Positions 1-6,092 of a stretch of DNA of 8,618 nt are shown one piece after another (within the stretch, counting starts at the first letter, position 1; every line of letters begins with the position of its first letter). The stretch comes from Candidatus Doudnabacteria bacterium (GTDB taxonomy: Bacteria; Patescibacteriota; Doudnabacteria; UBA920): NCBI GenBank assembly GCA_016788805.1, contig JAEUSE010000015.1, positions 1,511 through 10,128 on the forward strand. Direction: 5' to 3'. Below the pieces are notes generated by a model. It was not told the origin of the DNA and made no database searches. It saw only the letters and a program-made list of their open reading frames with translations. The position numbers and the translations under genes were made by a program.

Positions 1-369
1 GCTCAGTTGGTTTCGTACGCAGACCGTGTTGACGCGTACTGTGAAAGCCTGCATGAATTATTCGGTGGTAACATACTTGCGGCATATCCGGTGCTCACAT
101 ACGACCGGCTACTTGCTACGTACCCAAATAAATTTCCGGATTTGCAATCACTCTTTGTATATAAAGACTCTCCTTTAACCAACTATAAGCAAATGTTAAA
201 AACTGACGTTATAGATTTATCTCTAGCCTCACAATTAAATAGGCCTCACACAAAAGAGTCCCTCCTCCTGCCAACGAATTACGCTTCGTATAATACATGG
301 AAAGAAATTATACTACAAGGAGCGCCGATTGAAGCATTGGAATATTTATTAACCAGAAGACAGGAGTAG
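1..369 (+). CDS. C-terminal part of an unidentified protein, possibly an HD-domain (YfbR-like) nucleotidase; 5' end outside window
   Basis: The reading frame is open from the first base (Ala-Gln precede the TTG at 7), so this is most likely the 3' part of a longer gene rather than a gene starting at 7. About 122 residues are visible, ending at a TAG at 367-369. The first visible segment, SYADRVDAYCESLHELFGGN, resembles the late helix of YfbR/HD-type phosphohydrolases, where an 'ADxLxAYxxxLxEL..GN' pattern carries the last metal-binding aspartate. The HD pair itself would lie upstream and cannot be seen. The rest has no motif I recognise and no membrane segment. It ends 29 bp before the ATG of gpmI on the same strand, so co-transcription is plausible. 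The family call is a weak inference from one helix; the existence of a coding frame is much firmer. Confidence 0.6.
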   Translation, partial: AQLVSYADRVDAYCESLHELFGGNILAAYPVLTYDRLLATYPNKFPDLQSLFVYKDSPLTNYKQMLKTDVIDLSLASQLNRPHTKESLLLPTNYASYNTWKEIILQGAPIEALEYLLTRRQE

Positions 370-398
370 GCTTATAAAATTAATCTTTGCGTAAATAT

Positions 399-1907
399 AT
401 GAAACACTACAAACCAGTTGTCTTAGTTATTTTAGATGGTTTTGGATACCGTGAAGAAAAAACCCACAATGCAATTGCCCAAGCCCATACACCGTTTATC
501 GACTCGCTGTGGCGGGACTACCCCCACGCGTTGCTCAGCGCTAGTGGGGAGAGTTTAGGCTTGCCCGAAGGGCAAATTGGCAGTTCGGAAATCGGACATA
601 CTACTATTGGGTTGGGTAAGATAATGGATAACGACCTGGTTCGAATAAACAAAGCCGTTAGAAATAACGAACTGAAGAATAACCCTGTACTCAGCGAGTT
701 GTTTAACCATGTGCTTAACAACGAATCAACTTTACATCTACTTGGTATGGTGAGTCCGGGTGGGGTCCACTCCCACCAAGACCACATACACGCAGTTATT
801 AAATGCGCTAAAGCCGCTGGAATAAGTAAAGTTGCCATTCACGCCTTTACCGATGGTCGGGACGTGCCGCCGCAAAGTTCAGCGCAGTTTTTGAAAGAGC
901 TCGAAGATGTCTTGGAATCCGAGGGGGTAGGAGTTATTGCGAGTCTTGGAGGTAGGTATTTTGGAATGGATCGGGACAATAACTGGGACCGAGTAGCGAA
1001 AGCGGAAGATGCGCTGTTTTTATGCAAAGGAAATGCGTGCACATTAAAAAAACCTTCTGAGTATCTGAAAGAGCTTCATGCGGAGGGACATTTAGATGAA
1101 CATCTTGAACCGGCAGTTTTTTTGGATGCTGCCGGGAGTGGTATTAGCATGCAGCCAGACGACGGCATTCTATTTCTAAATTTTCGAGCCGACCGAGCAC
1201 GACAATTGACTCGACGTATTTACGAACGAACAAAGGACCACAATACATACTTTGCAACCATGACCGAGTACGACGCAAGTATTCCGGCGCATGTAGTATT
1301 TCCGCCGGAACGCATAGAAACCACACTTGCCGGTGAGTTAGCGCGTGCGGGTAAAACTCAGTTACATATTGCAGAGACTGAAAAATATGCTCACGCGACT
1401 TACTTTTTTAACGGGGGAGTGGAGCAACCGCACCAAGGTGAATCTCGCATTATGATTGATAGCAGGAAAGATGTTAAAACTCACGATCTTGCCCCGGAGA
1501 TGAAGGCAAAGGAAATTACCGATGCGATTTTAGAACATTTAAATGACTTCGATTTTATTGTTGCAAACTACGCCAACGCCGATGTAGTAGGACACACAGC
1601 CCATTATGAAGCGACCATAAAGGCAATTGAGGCAATTGACCGGGCTTTATCCCGCTTAGTTCCTATTGTAAACGAGCTGGGTGGGGTAGTAATAATTACC
1701 GCGGACCATGGCAACGCAGAACAAAATATTGACCCACACACCGGGATTAAGCACACCGCACACACCACCAACCCAGTCCCTTGTATAATGACCGCGGCGG
1801 GGCACACCATGGCAGGGACAGGCACTTTAGCCAATGTTGCACCAACCGTCTTGCAGCTCATGAACATCCCCATCCCTTCGAGCATGCTGCCTAGTCTGTT
1901 ACAATAA
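399..1907 (+). CDS. gpmI: 2,3-bisphosphoglycerate-independent phosphoglycerate mutase
   Basis: Interconverts 3- and 2-phosphoglycerate in cytoplasmic glycolysis/gluconeogenesis, using two metal ions and a phosphoserine intermediate. The 502-residue product has the usual length of about 510 and all family blocks in order: LDGFG (metal Asp13), GLPEGQIGSSEIGH with catalytic Ser63, SPGGVHSHQDH near 125, HAFTDGRDVPP near 150, GRYFGMDRDNNWDR near 190, FLNFRADRARQLTR near 262, IAETEKYAHATYFFNGG near 325, NYANADVVGHT near 395, and TADHGNAEQ with Asp436/His437 followed by HTAHTTNPVP. This is an alkaline-phosphatase superfamily core with the inserted phosphotransferase domain. I chose ATG 399 over the in-frame TTG at 387 because MKHYKPVVLVILDG matches usual N-termini; neither start has a Shine-Dalgarno sequence. 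The common 'GNSE' at the catalytic serine reads 'GSSE' here, a mild variant that keeps the nucleophile. The stop lies 4 bp before the membrane-protein gene, suggesting an operon. Confidence 0.97.
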   Translation: MKHYKPVVLVILDGFGYREEKTHNAIAQAHTPFIDSLWRDYPHALLSASGESLGLPEGQIGSSEIGHTTIGLGKIMDNDLVRINKAVRNNELKNNPVLSELFNHVLNNESTLHLLGMVSPGGVHSHQDHIHAVIKCAKAAGISKVAIHAFTDGRDVPPQSSAQFLKELEDVLESEGVGVIASLGGRYFGMDRDNNWDRVAKAEDALFLCKGNACTLKKPSEYLKELHAEGHLDEHLEPAVFLDAAGSGISMQPDDGILFLNFRADRARQLTRRIYERTKDHNTYFATMTEYDASIPAHVVFPPERIETTLAGELARAGKTQLHIAETEKYAHATYFFNGGVEQPHQGESRIMIDSRKDVKTHDLAPEMKAKEITDAILEHLNDFDFIVANYANADVVGHTAHYEATIKAIEAIDRALSRLVPIVNELGGVVIITADHGNAEQNIDPHTGIKHTAHTTNPVPCIMTAAGHTMAGTGTLANVAPTVLQLMNIPIPSSMLPSLLQ

Positions 1908-1911
1908 ACAT

Positions 1912-2436
1912 ATGGGGTTAATCCAAAACATACAGTACAGAATTCGAGAAAAACTTGAAAAGCACGAACACGGACTGTACGTCGTGCTCGTGTTCCCGAT
2001 TGCTTTTTCCTGCATGCTAACCTTTGCTGCAGCCCGAATTATTAGCGTTTACTGGCCCTGGTACTATGTAGAGTGGGCACCGGGCCTACACGTGCACCAT
2101 TTCGCGTATGGATTTTTTGTACTCGCGCTCTCAGGCTTTTTGAGTCTGGTTTTTAGCGGTCCGCGAGCCAAATTTTTAATTGCGCTGTTATACGGCGTCG
2201 GTTTAGGTTTGGCGTTTGACGAATTTGCTATGTGGATTCACCTGCGCGAAGACGACGTCGCCCGCTGGCAGTACGACGGAATTGTTTTTGTGAGCTCAGT
2301 GCTATTTGTTCTTGCCTCCCTACAGCCGGGTATTAAGTTTTTCTTACATCACTGGCCGTTTACGCGTACAAAGCTGGTTTCTGAACACATAAAACGCCAA
2401 GCCTATGCCTGGGATGAGCCAAAAAATCCCTCATAA
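1912..2436 (+). CDS. small integral membrane protein with HxHH and DExxxxxH motifs, function unknown
   Basis: A 174-residue polytopic membrane protein that I cannot assign to a named family. A charged N-terminus (residues 1-20, rich in Lys/Arg/Glu/His) is followed by four likely membrane helices at about 22-47, 64-83, 86-106 and 122-142. The tail is polar. Helix 2 begins with H60-x-H62-H63-F-x-x-G, and helix 3 ends in D103-E104-F-A-M-W-I-H110-L, followed by acidic E113-D114-D115. His and acidic residues placed at helix ends on what may be the same membrane face could form a metal or proton site; this is inference. I recall similar 'HHF..G / DEFA.W.HL' proteins as uncharacterised membrane proteins in other bacteria, but cannot check this. 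There is no signal peptide separate from helix 1. The start is ATG 1912, 4 bp after the gpmI stop, so it is probably co-transcribed; there is no Shine-Dalgarno sequence. The terminator at 2484-2511 ends the block. Confidence 0.85.
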   Translation: MGLIQNIQYRIREKLEKHEHGLYVVLVFPIAFSCMLTFAAARIISVYWPWYYVEWAPGLHVHHFAYGFFVLALSGFLSLVFSGPRAKFLIALLYGVGLGLAFDEFAMWIHLREDDVARWQYDGIVFVSSVLFVLASLQPGIKFFLHHWPFTRTKLVSEHIKRQAYAWDEPKNPS

Positions 2437-2483
2437 ATAAAAGGGTAATTGAGTTTTCCTCAGCTTTTTTAAAATAACCCTAC

Positions 2484-2511
2484 AAAACCCCTTGATTTTA
2501 CAGGGGTTTTT
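2484..2511 (+). terminator. intrinsic terminator after the gpmI-membrane protein block
   Basis: A perfect 8-bp stem AAAACCCC (2484-2491) / GGGGTTTT (2503-2510) with an 11-nt loop, running into five T residues (2507-2511). It lies 48 bp after the stop at 2436. The stem has only four G-C pairs, so it may be only moderately efficient. The -35-like box of the HU promoter sits in its loop. Confidence 0.6.
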
Positions 2512-2519
2512 GTTATCCT
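2492..2519 (+). promoter_or_regulatory. likely sigma70-type promoter of the HU gene
   Basis: TTGATT (2492-2497), a 16-bp spacer, then TATCCT (2514-2519), with TG at 2511-2512 giving an extended -10 (TGTTATCCT). Transcription would start around 2526, leaving a leader of about 44 nt before ATG 2570. It overlaps the hairpin terminator of the upstream block. Confidence 0.5.
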
Positions 2520-2569
2520 GGTCTTGTACAGTTAGAAACATTATTAAATTGCCGCAAGGCGAAAAAAAC

Positions 2570-2842
2570 ATGACAAAGACAGAGTTACTCCAAACTCTTG
2601 CTGAGAAACTTGGCAAGACTCGCAAAGAAGTAAGCGAAATGATTGAGGCATTGGTACAGCTTGCATACGTGGAAACCAAGAAGAACGGTGAGTTCACCTT
2701 GCCTGGTCTAGGAAAGCTTGTGAAGAAGCGACGCGACGCGCGCCAGGGTCGTAACCCCGCCACCGGGGAAACCATCCAGATTCCTGCAAAAACTGTAGTA
2801 AAGTTTCGTCTCGCAAAGCAAGCCAAGGACTCCATCCTGTAA
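2570..2842 (+). CDS. HU-family histone-like DNA-binding protein
   Basis: A 90-residue nucleoid protein, the normal size for HU/IHF. It binds DNA as a dimer and bends or compacts it. The N-terminal helical part (MTKTELLQTLAEKLGKTRKEV) is followed by the body segment GEFTLPGLGKLVKKRR. The DNA-contacting beta arm is GRNPATGETIQIPA, with the conserved proline that intercalates between base pairs. The C-terminal strand and helix are KTVVKFRLAKQAKDSIL. The start is ATG 2570: this gives the standard HU N-terminus, whereas the open frame further upstream runs through the terminator and promoter. A weak purine stretch (AAGGCGA, 2556-2562) ends 7 nt before the ATG, the closest thing to a ribosome binding site in the window. 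The gene appears monocistronic, with its own promoter at 2492-2519 and terminator at 2861-2891. HU, IHF and other HBsu-like proteins cannot be told apart by eye, so no gene symbol is given. Confidence 0.95.
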   Translation: MTKTELLQTLAEKLGKTRKEVSEMIEALVQLAYVETKKNGEFTLPGLGKLVKKRRDARQGRNPATGETIQIPAKTVVKFRLAKQAKDSIL

Positions 2843-2860
2843 AATTCTTTTTACGAAAAA

Positions 2861-2891
2861 AAACATCCCGACTGACAGTCGGGATGTTTTT
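2861..2891. terminator. strong bidirectional intrinsic terminator between HU and the response regulator
   Basis: A perfect 13-bp stem, AAACATCCCGACT (2861-2873) and its complement (2877-2889), with a 3-nt loop GAC. The plus strand ends in five T residues (2887-2891). On the minus strand the run of eight A residues at 2856-2863 becomes eight U residues in the RNA. It therefore suits both convergent genes. Confidence 0.93.
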
Positions 2892-2904
2892 AAAATAATA
2901 TCAA

Positions 2905-3291
2905 TTAAATTCCCAAAATAGCGTTAACTCGGTTCAAGATTTCGTCGGTCGTAAAGTAAGCCTTTACCATATAATCCGATATCTTTAAACCGCGGACCCG
3001 CACAATATCTTTATCGTTCCAAATATTCGATAAAATAATTACCGGAGTATTAGCCAGCTTTTCATCACTATTCTTACGAATAGTCTCTAAGACCGTAAAG
3101 CCGTCCACCTCCGGCAACATAAGGTCGAGCAGCACCATATCCGGCTTATCCCTGTTAAATGCCTCTAAGCCATCTTTCCCATCTACCGCCTGAGTGACCA
3201 AAAAACCGTGGGATTGCAGCTTATGGGTCACAATATCACGCATAGCACCCTCATCCTCCACCACCAAAATGCGCTTTGGTTCGTCGTTCAT
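2905..3291 (-). CDS. single-domain response regulator (CheY-like receiver)
   Basis: A 128-residue stand-alone receiver domain that should accept a phosphoryl group from a histidine kinase; no output domain is present. The visible active site comprises acidic Glu12 and Asp13 in ILVVEDE, the phosphoacceptor Asp56 in MVLLDLMLP, the switch residue Ser88 in VIILSN, and conserved Lys110 in DYMVKA. The usual Lys-Pro after the fifth strand is Lys-Ala here. The ending 'YFTTDEILNRVNAIL' is a style I associate with receivers from candidate phyla (from memory). No kinase is encoded nearby, so its partner is unknown; the output would be by protein-protein contact. It converges with HU across the bidirectional terminator. 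It diverges from the MIO-lyase operon, so the two may share regulatory DNA at 3292-3410. The ATG complement is at 3289-3291, with no clear Shine-Dalgarno sequence. Confidence 0.95.
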   Translation of the reverse strand: MNDEPKRILVVEDEGAMRDIVTHKLQSHGFLVTQAVDGKDGLEAFNRDKPDMVLLDLMLPEVDGFTVLETIRKNSDEKLANTPVIILSNIWNDKDIVRVRGLKISDYMVKAYFTTDEILNRVNAILGI

Positions 3292-3410
3292 AGACTCTGT
3301 ATGTATTTGATTAGATGTTCTATAATAATACTAGCATAAGTAAGGGGTTCTGAAAAAACCACACGGCCATTCCCAGCAAGCCCTTACGTCATTATTAAAT
3401 CCAGCACCCC
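3292..3410. promoter_or_regulatory. divergent promoter region between response regulator and biosynthetic operon
   Basis: 119 bp separate two divergent starts. The A/T-rich core at 3321-3330 reads TATAAT (3321-3326) on the plus strand, a consensus -10 box for the operon. On the minus strand the same bases give TATTAT, a -10-like box for the response regulator. I see no convincing -35 at 16-18 bp for either direction; the TTGATT at 3307-3312 is only 8 bp from TATAAT. If the plus-strand box is real, the operon has a leader of roughly 75-80 nt. No riboswitch or operator is recognised. Confidence 0.4.
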
Positions 3411-4952
3411 ATGTCAGAAGCGAGCGCGCACATTGACGGCACACGGCTCACCGTACAAAGTTTACAGACTCTTGTAAAAAGCAAAAAAATCAAAACCGTA
3501 ATATCCCCAAAAGCTCTAAAATCCTTAAAAAATCAACACGCATCACTCATGGCCAGAGTCAAATCTGAGCCAGTCTACGGTGTAAATACCGGCTTTGGCC
3601 CCCTGGCCAACCGAGTATTGCCCAAGTCAGAGCTTATTAACCTACAATATAACCTCATACGCAGCCACGCGGCCGGCGTCGGCGCCGCTTTGCCTGAACG
3701 ATTTGTGAGGTCAGCCATGATTGTCCGCCTCAACACCCTTTGCAGGGGCAATTCCGCGGTTACACCCGCCTTGGTGAAACATTTGTGCGCCTGTATAAAC
3801 GCCCATATTACTCCTGTCGTATATGAACACGGCGCCGTAGGCACCAGTGGTGATTTGGTACAGCTTGCGCACATTGCTTTAGGCTTAATTGGGGAGGGAA
3901 ATGTGTACGCAAAAAGCGGTACCAAATCCAGCGCTGTAGCCTTAAAAGCTGCCCACCTTAAACCATACGCTTTACAGCCAAAAGAGGGGTTATCCCTCAT
4001 AAACGGCACAGCCATGATGACTGCCATAGGCGCCGAAGTGGTCTGGCATACCCAGCGCATTTTAGACTTTGCTATATTAAACGGGGCTTTGGCCCTCGAG
4101 TTGGTGGGAGCTTATGGGGACAGTTTAGACCCCAAGCTGCACGCGCTCCGGCCGCACCCCGGCCAAATCGAAATTGCCCGTCGCCTGCGAGAAGCAATTA
4201 AAGGCTCCCGGCTGATAAGAAACCGGTCGCACATACGCGCGCGCGTGGACGCCGCCGAAGTTACCCAGCTCTCAGAAGTAATTCAACAGGTTTATTCACT
4301 CCGGTGCATTCCTCAAATAATTGGCCCCTTGTACGATTCAACTGAACGTGCCAAACAAATAGTTGAAGTGGAGCTCAATGCCGTAACCGACAATCCGATT
4401 TATGACCCGAACAGCAAAATGTTTTTGCATGGCGGGAATTTTCACGGGGATTATATCGCGGTGGCGCTCGACCAGCTTAAAATTCCGCTCACCAAGCTAA
4501 TATTGCTAACCGAACGGCGTATTAACTTTTTTCTAAACGAGCACACCAACCGGTCCTTCCCACCCTTCTTAAATCTCAAAACTCCGGGACTTAACCTGGC
4601 TTTGCAAGGGTTGCAGTTCGTCGCAACCTCTACCGCCGCGCATAGTCAAACCGCCGCGTTCCCGCATACCGTACACTCCATTCCAACCAATGCGGACAAC
4701 CAAGACTTAGTAAGCATGGGCACCGACGCCGCCTTACTTGCTCACACGGTGGTTAAAAATGCCTACATCCTACTAGCTATAGAGATGACTGTTCTCGCCC
4801 AAGCGGTTGATGTCCTGAAAGTTAAAACAAAGCTTTCCGCCAAAACACGGGACCATTATAGTTTAATCCGCACATATATACGGACCGTAACCGAAGACCG
4901 TAGCCTCCAGCCGGAGTTAGAAAAACTTATTTTTGCTTTACAAGAAAACTAA
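3411..4952 (+). CDS. MIO-dependent aromatic amino acid/histidine ammonia-lyase or aminomutase homologue
   Basis: A 513-residue member of the HAL/PAL/TAL superfamily, which uses an electrophilic MIO group made autocatalytically from an Xaa-Ser-Gly triad. Enzymes of the family remove ammonia to give an unsaturated acid, or shift it to give a beta-amino acid. The MIO triad is Thr145-Ser146-Gly147 in GAVGTSGDL, where Ala-Ser-Gly is commoner. Also present are Tyr56 in YGVNTGFG, Asn198 in LSLINGT, Gln292, Tyr295 and Arg298 in YSLRC, NAVTDNP near 325, Phe344 in GGNFHG, and PPFL near 386. Specificity positions are mixed. Ser85-His86 (SHAAGVG) is histidase-like. Gln431 in ADNQDLVSM stands where histidase has its catalytic Glu414, as in PAL/TAL and aminomutases. 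No other histidine-degradation gene is nearby, so a catabolic hutH role is unlikely and no symbol is assigned. The start is ATG 3411. It is the first gene of the operon, 20 bp before the E1-like gene. Confidence 0.93.
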   Translation: MSEASAHIDGTRLTVQSLQTLVKSKKIKTVISPKALKSLKNQHASLMARVKSEPVYGVNTGFGPLANRVLPKSELINLQYNLIRSHAAGVGAALPERFVRSAMIVRLNTLCRGNSAVTPALVKHLCACINAHITPVVYEHGAVGTSGDLVQLAHIALGLIGEGNVYAKSGTKSSAVALKAAHLKPYALQPKEGLSLINGTAMMTAIGAEVVWHTQRILDFAILNGALALELVGAYGDSLDPKLHALRPHPGQIEIARRLREAIKGSRLIRNRSHIRARVDAAEVTQLSEVIQQVYSLRCIPQIIGPLYDSTERAKQIVEVELNAVTDNPIYDPNSKMFLHGGNFHGDYIAVALDQLKIPLTKLILLTERRINFFLNEHTNRSFPPFLNLKTPGLNLALQGLQFVATSTAAHSQTAAFPHTVHSIPTNADNQDLVSMGTDAALLAHTVVKNAYILLAIEMTVLAQAVDVLKVKTKLSAKTRDHYSLIRTYIRTVTEDRSLQPELEKLIFALQEN

Positions 4953-4972
4953 CCAACATTTACATATTTTGT

Positions 4973-6085
4973 ATGAATGGACCGATTACTGCCCCGCAAG
5001 TCATAAACCAAAACCAACTACCCGATGGGGTACCGGTAGTGGATGCCTATACCAGCGCCCTAAAAGAACTGTTCAGTATTGAACACCCGGAACTAAAGCG
5101 GGAAGACCCAAGTCGACCGGCTTTACTGGAAACCTTTATACAAAGTAACCAATTACCGGAACGATTTGTCTACTACCCCTGGCGAAACGTGGTAATGCGC
5201 ACGGTAGACGAACAAATATACTTTAAGCTTCGAACCGCGCGCAACCGAACCATTATTACGGAAGCCGAGCAAGCCGCATACCGTGAGTGCGCTGTTGGAG
5301 TAGTGGGCCTATCCGTGGGTTCATCAGCCATTCGTGCGTTAGTGGCTAGCGGTGGGCCTCGAAAACTGAAAATTGCTGATTTTGACGATTTAGAAATTAC
5401 CAATCTCAACCGCATCAGTGCCGGCCTACCCGACGTAGGTCAAAACAAAACCGATATTACCGCCCGCTACGTCTGGGAACTTGATCCGGACGCGCAGCTT
5501 GAGCTGTGGCGTGAAGGGGTTACCGCGGAAAATCTAGAACAGTTTATCACCCAACCCAAGCTCGATGTGTTTGTGGACGAAATGGATAATCTGGCCCTCA
5601 AGTTTCAGGCTCGGGAAATATGTCGGAAAGCGAAAGTTCCGGTCATTATGGCCACAGACAACGGCGACAGCGTTATTCTTGATGTTGAACGGTTCGACCT
5701 AGAGCCAGACCGAGAGTTTTTTCACGGACTTGTCCCGGGCGTGACCACAGACATTGTGAGCCACATGCCCTTTCAAGAGTGGCTCCGAGTGGCAACTAAA
5801 ATTGTCGGCCCCGACTTCCTTACGGACCGCATGCAGCAAGCCATCATGAGCATCGGCCGGACCATAATCGCAGTACCACAACTTGGCCCCACCGCCGCCA
5901 TGGCAGGCGCGGGCATTGCATACGCGGTCAGAGCCATAGCCAATAAGGCAGACCTACCCTCGGGACGATACGAATACGGACTCGATAGTACGCTTGTGTC
6001 CGGTTACAACTCGCCGGAGTCGGTTGCACAAAGACAAGCAGTTGCGGAACAAATGAAAGCAGTCTTTAGCCAACCACGGAGCTAA
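4973..6085 (+). CDS. E1/ThiF-fold adenylating enzyme, Rv1355c-like type, without zinc or obvious catalytic cysteines
   Basis: A 370-residue protein with a ThiF/MoeB/HesA-type Rossmann domain at about 105-260, which normally adenylates a carboxylate, often a protein C-terminus. It has a glycine-rich loop VVGLSVGSS (110-118), ADFDDLEITNLNR (135-147) with the ATP/metal-contacting Asp and Asn-Leu-Asn-Arg, GQNK (156-159) and VDEMDN (201-206). The N-terminal extension, with YYPWRNVV and LRTARNR near 67-92, and the later VERFDLEPDREFFHGL (238-253), match what I remember of Rv1355c-type proteins. In those, this domain is fused to a nitroreductase domain. Only two cysteines exist (Cys106, Cys217). There are no CxxC zinc pairs and no evident transfer cysteine, so it may stop at adenylation or pass the acyl group to an amine directly. 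There is no UBL or ThiS/MoaD-like partner in the window. ATG 4973 lacks a Shine-Dalgarno sequence; the next gene starts 7 bp after the stop. It is not a standard moeB or thiF. Confidence 0.9.
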   Translation: MNGPITAPQVINQNQLPDGVPVVDAYTSALKELFSIEHPELKREDPSRPALLETFIQSNQLPERFVYYPWRNVVMRTVDEQIYFKLRTARNRTIITEAEQAAYRECAVGVVGLSVGSSAIRALVASGGPRKLKIADFDDLEITNLNRISAGLPDVGQNKTDITARYVWELDPDAQLELWREGVTAENLEQFITQPKLDVFVDEMDNLALKFQAREICRKAKVPVIMATDNGDSVILDVERFDLEPDREFFHGLVPGVTTDIVSHMPFQEWLRVATKIVGPDFLTDRMQQAIMSIGRTIIAVPQLGPTAAMAGAGIAYAVRAIANKADLPSGRYEYGLDSTLVSGYNSPESVAQRQAVAEQMKAVFSQPRS

Positions 6086-6092
6086 CCTTTTT

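Noticed and set aside
387..398. TTG start for gpmI adding four residues
   Set aside because: ATG 399 gives the usual N-terminus just before the LDGFG motif; TTG has no better ribosome binding site.
2431..2835. A 134-codon minus-strand frame across the HU gene
   Set aside because: Antisense to a clear HU protein and running through the terminator and promoter; no domain seen.
3307..3326. TTGATT plus TATAAT as a full sigma70 promoter for the operon
   Set aside because: The spacer is only 8 bp, too short for a -35/-10 pair; only the -10 was kept as a tentative element.
3340..3387. Inverted repeat GTAAGGG (3340-3346) / CCCTTAC (3381-3387)
   Set aside because: Seven bases with a 34-nt gap in a 119-bp region is within chance; no supporting loop conservation or U tract.
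3575..4060. A 161-codon open frame on the minus strand inside the MIO-enzyme gene
   Set aside because: It lies wholly antisense to a gene with complete catalytic motifs, and its translation has no recognisable domain; a shadow frame.
3411..4952. Calling the MIO enzyme hutH (histidine catabolism)
   Set aside because: No hutU, hutI or hutG neighbour, and catalytic Glu414 of histidase is replaced by Gln431.
4973..6085. Calling the E1-like protein MoeB or ThiF
   Set aside because: It lacks the CxxC zinc pairs, carries a different N-terminal extension, and has no MoaD or ThiS partner nearby.
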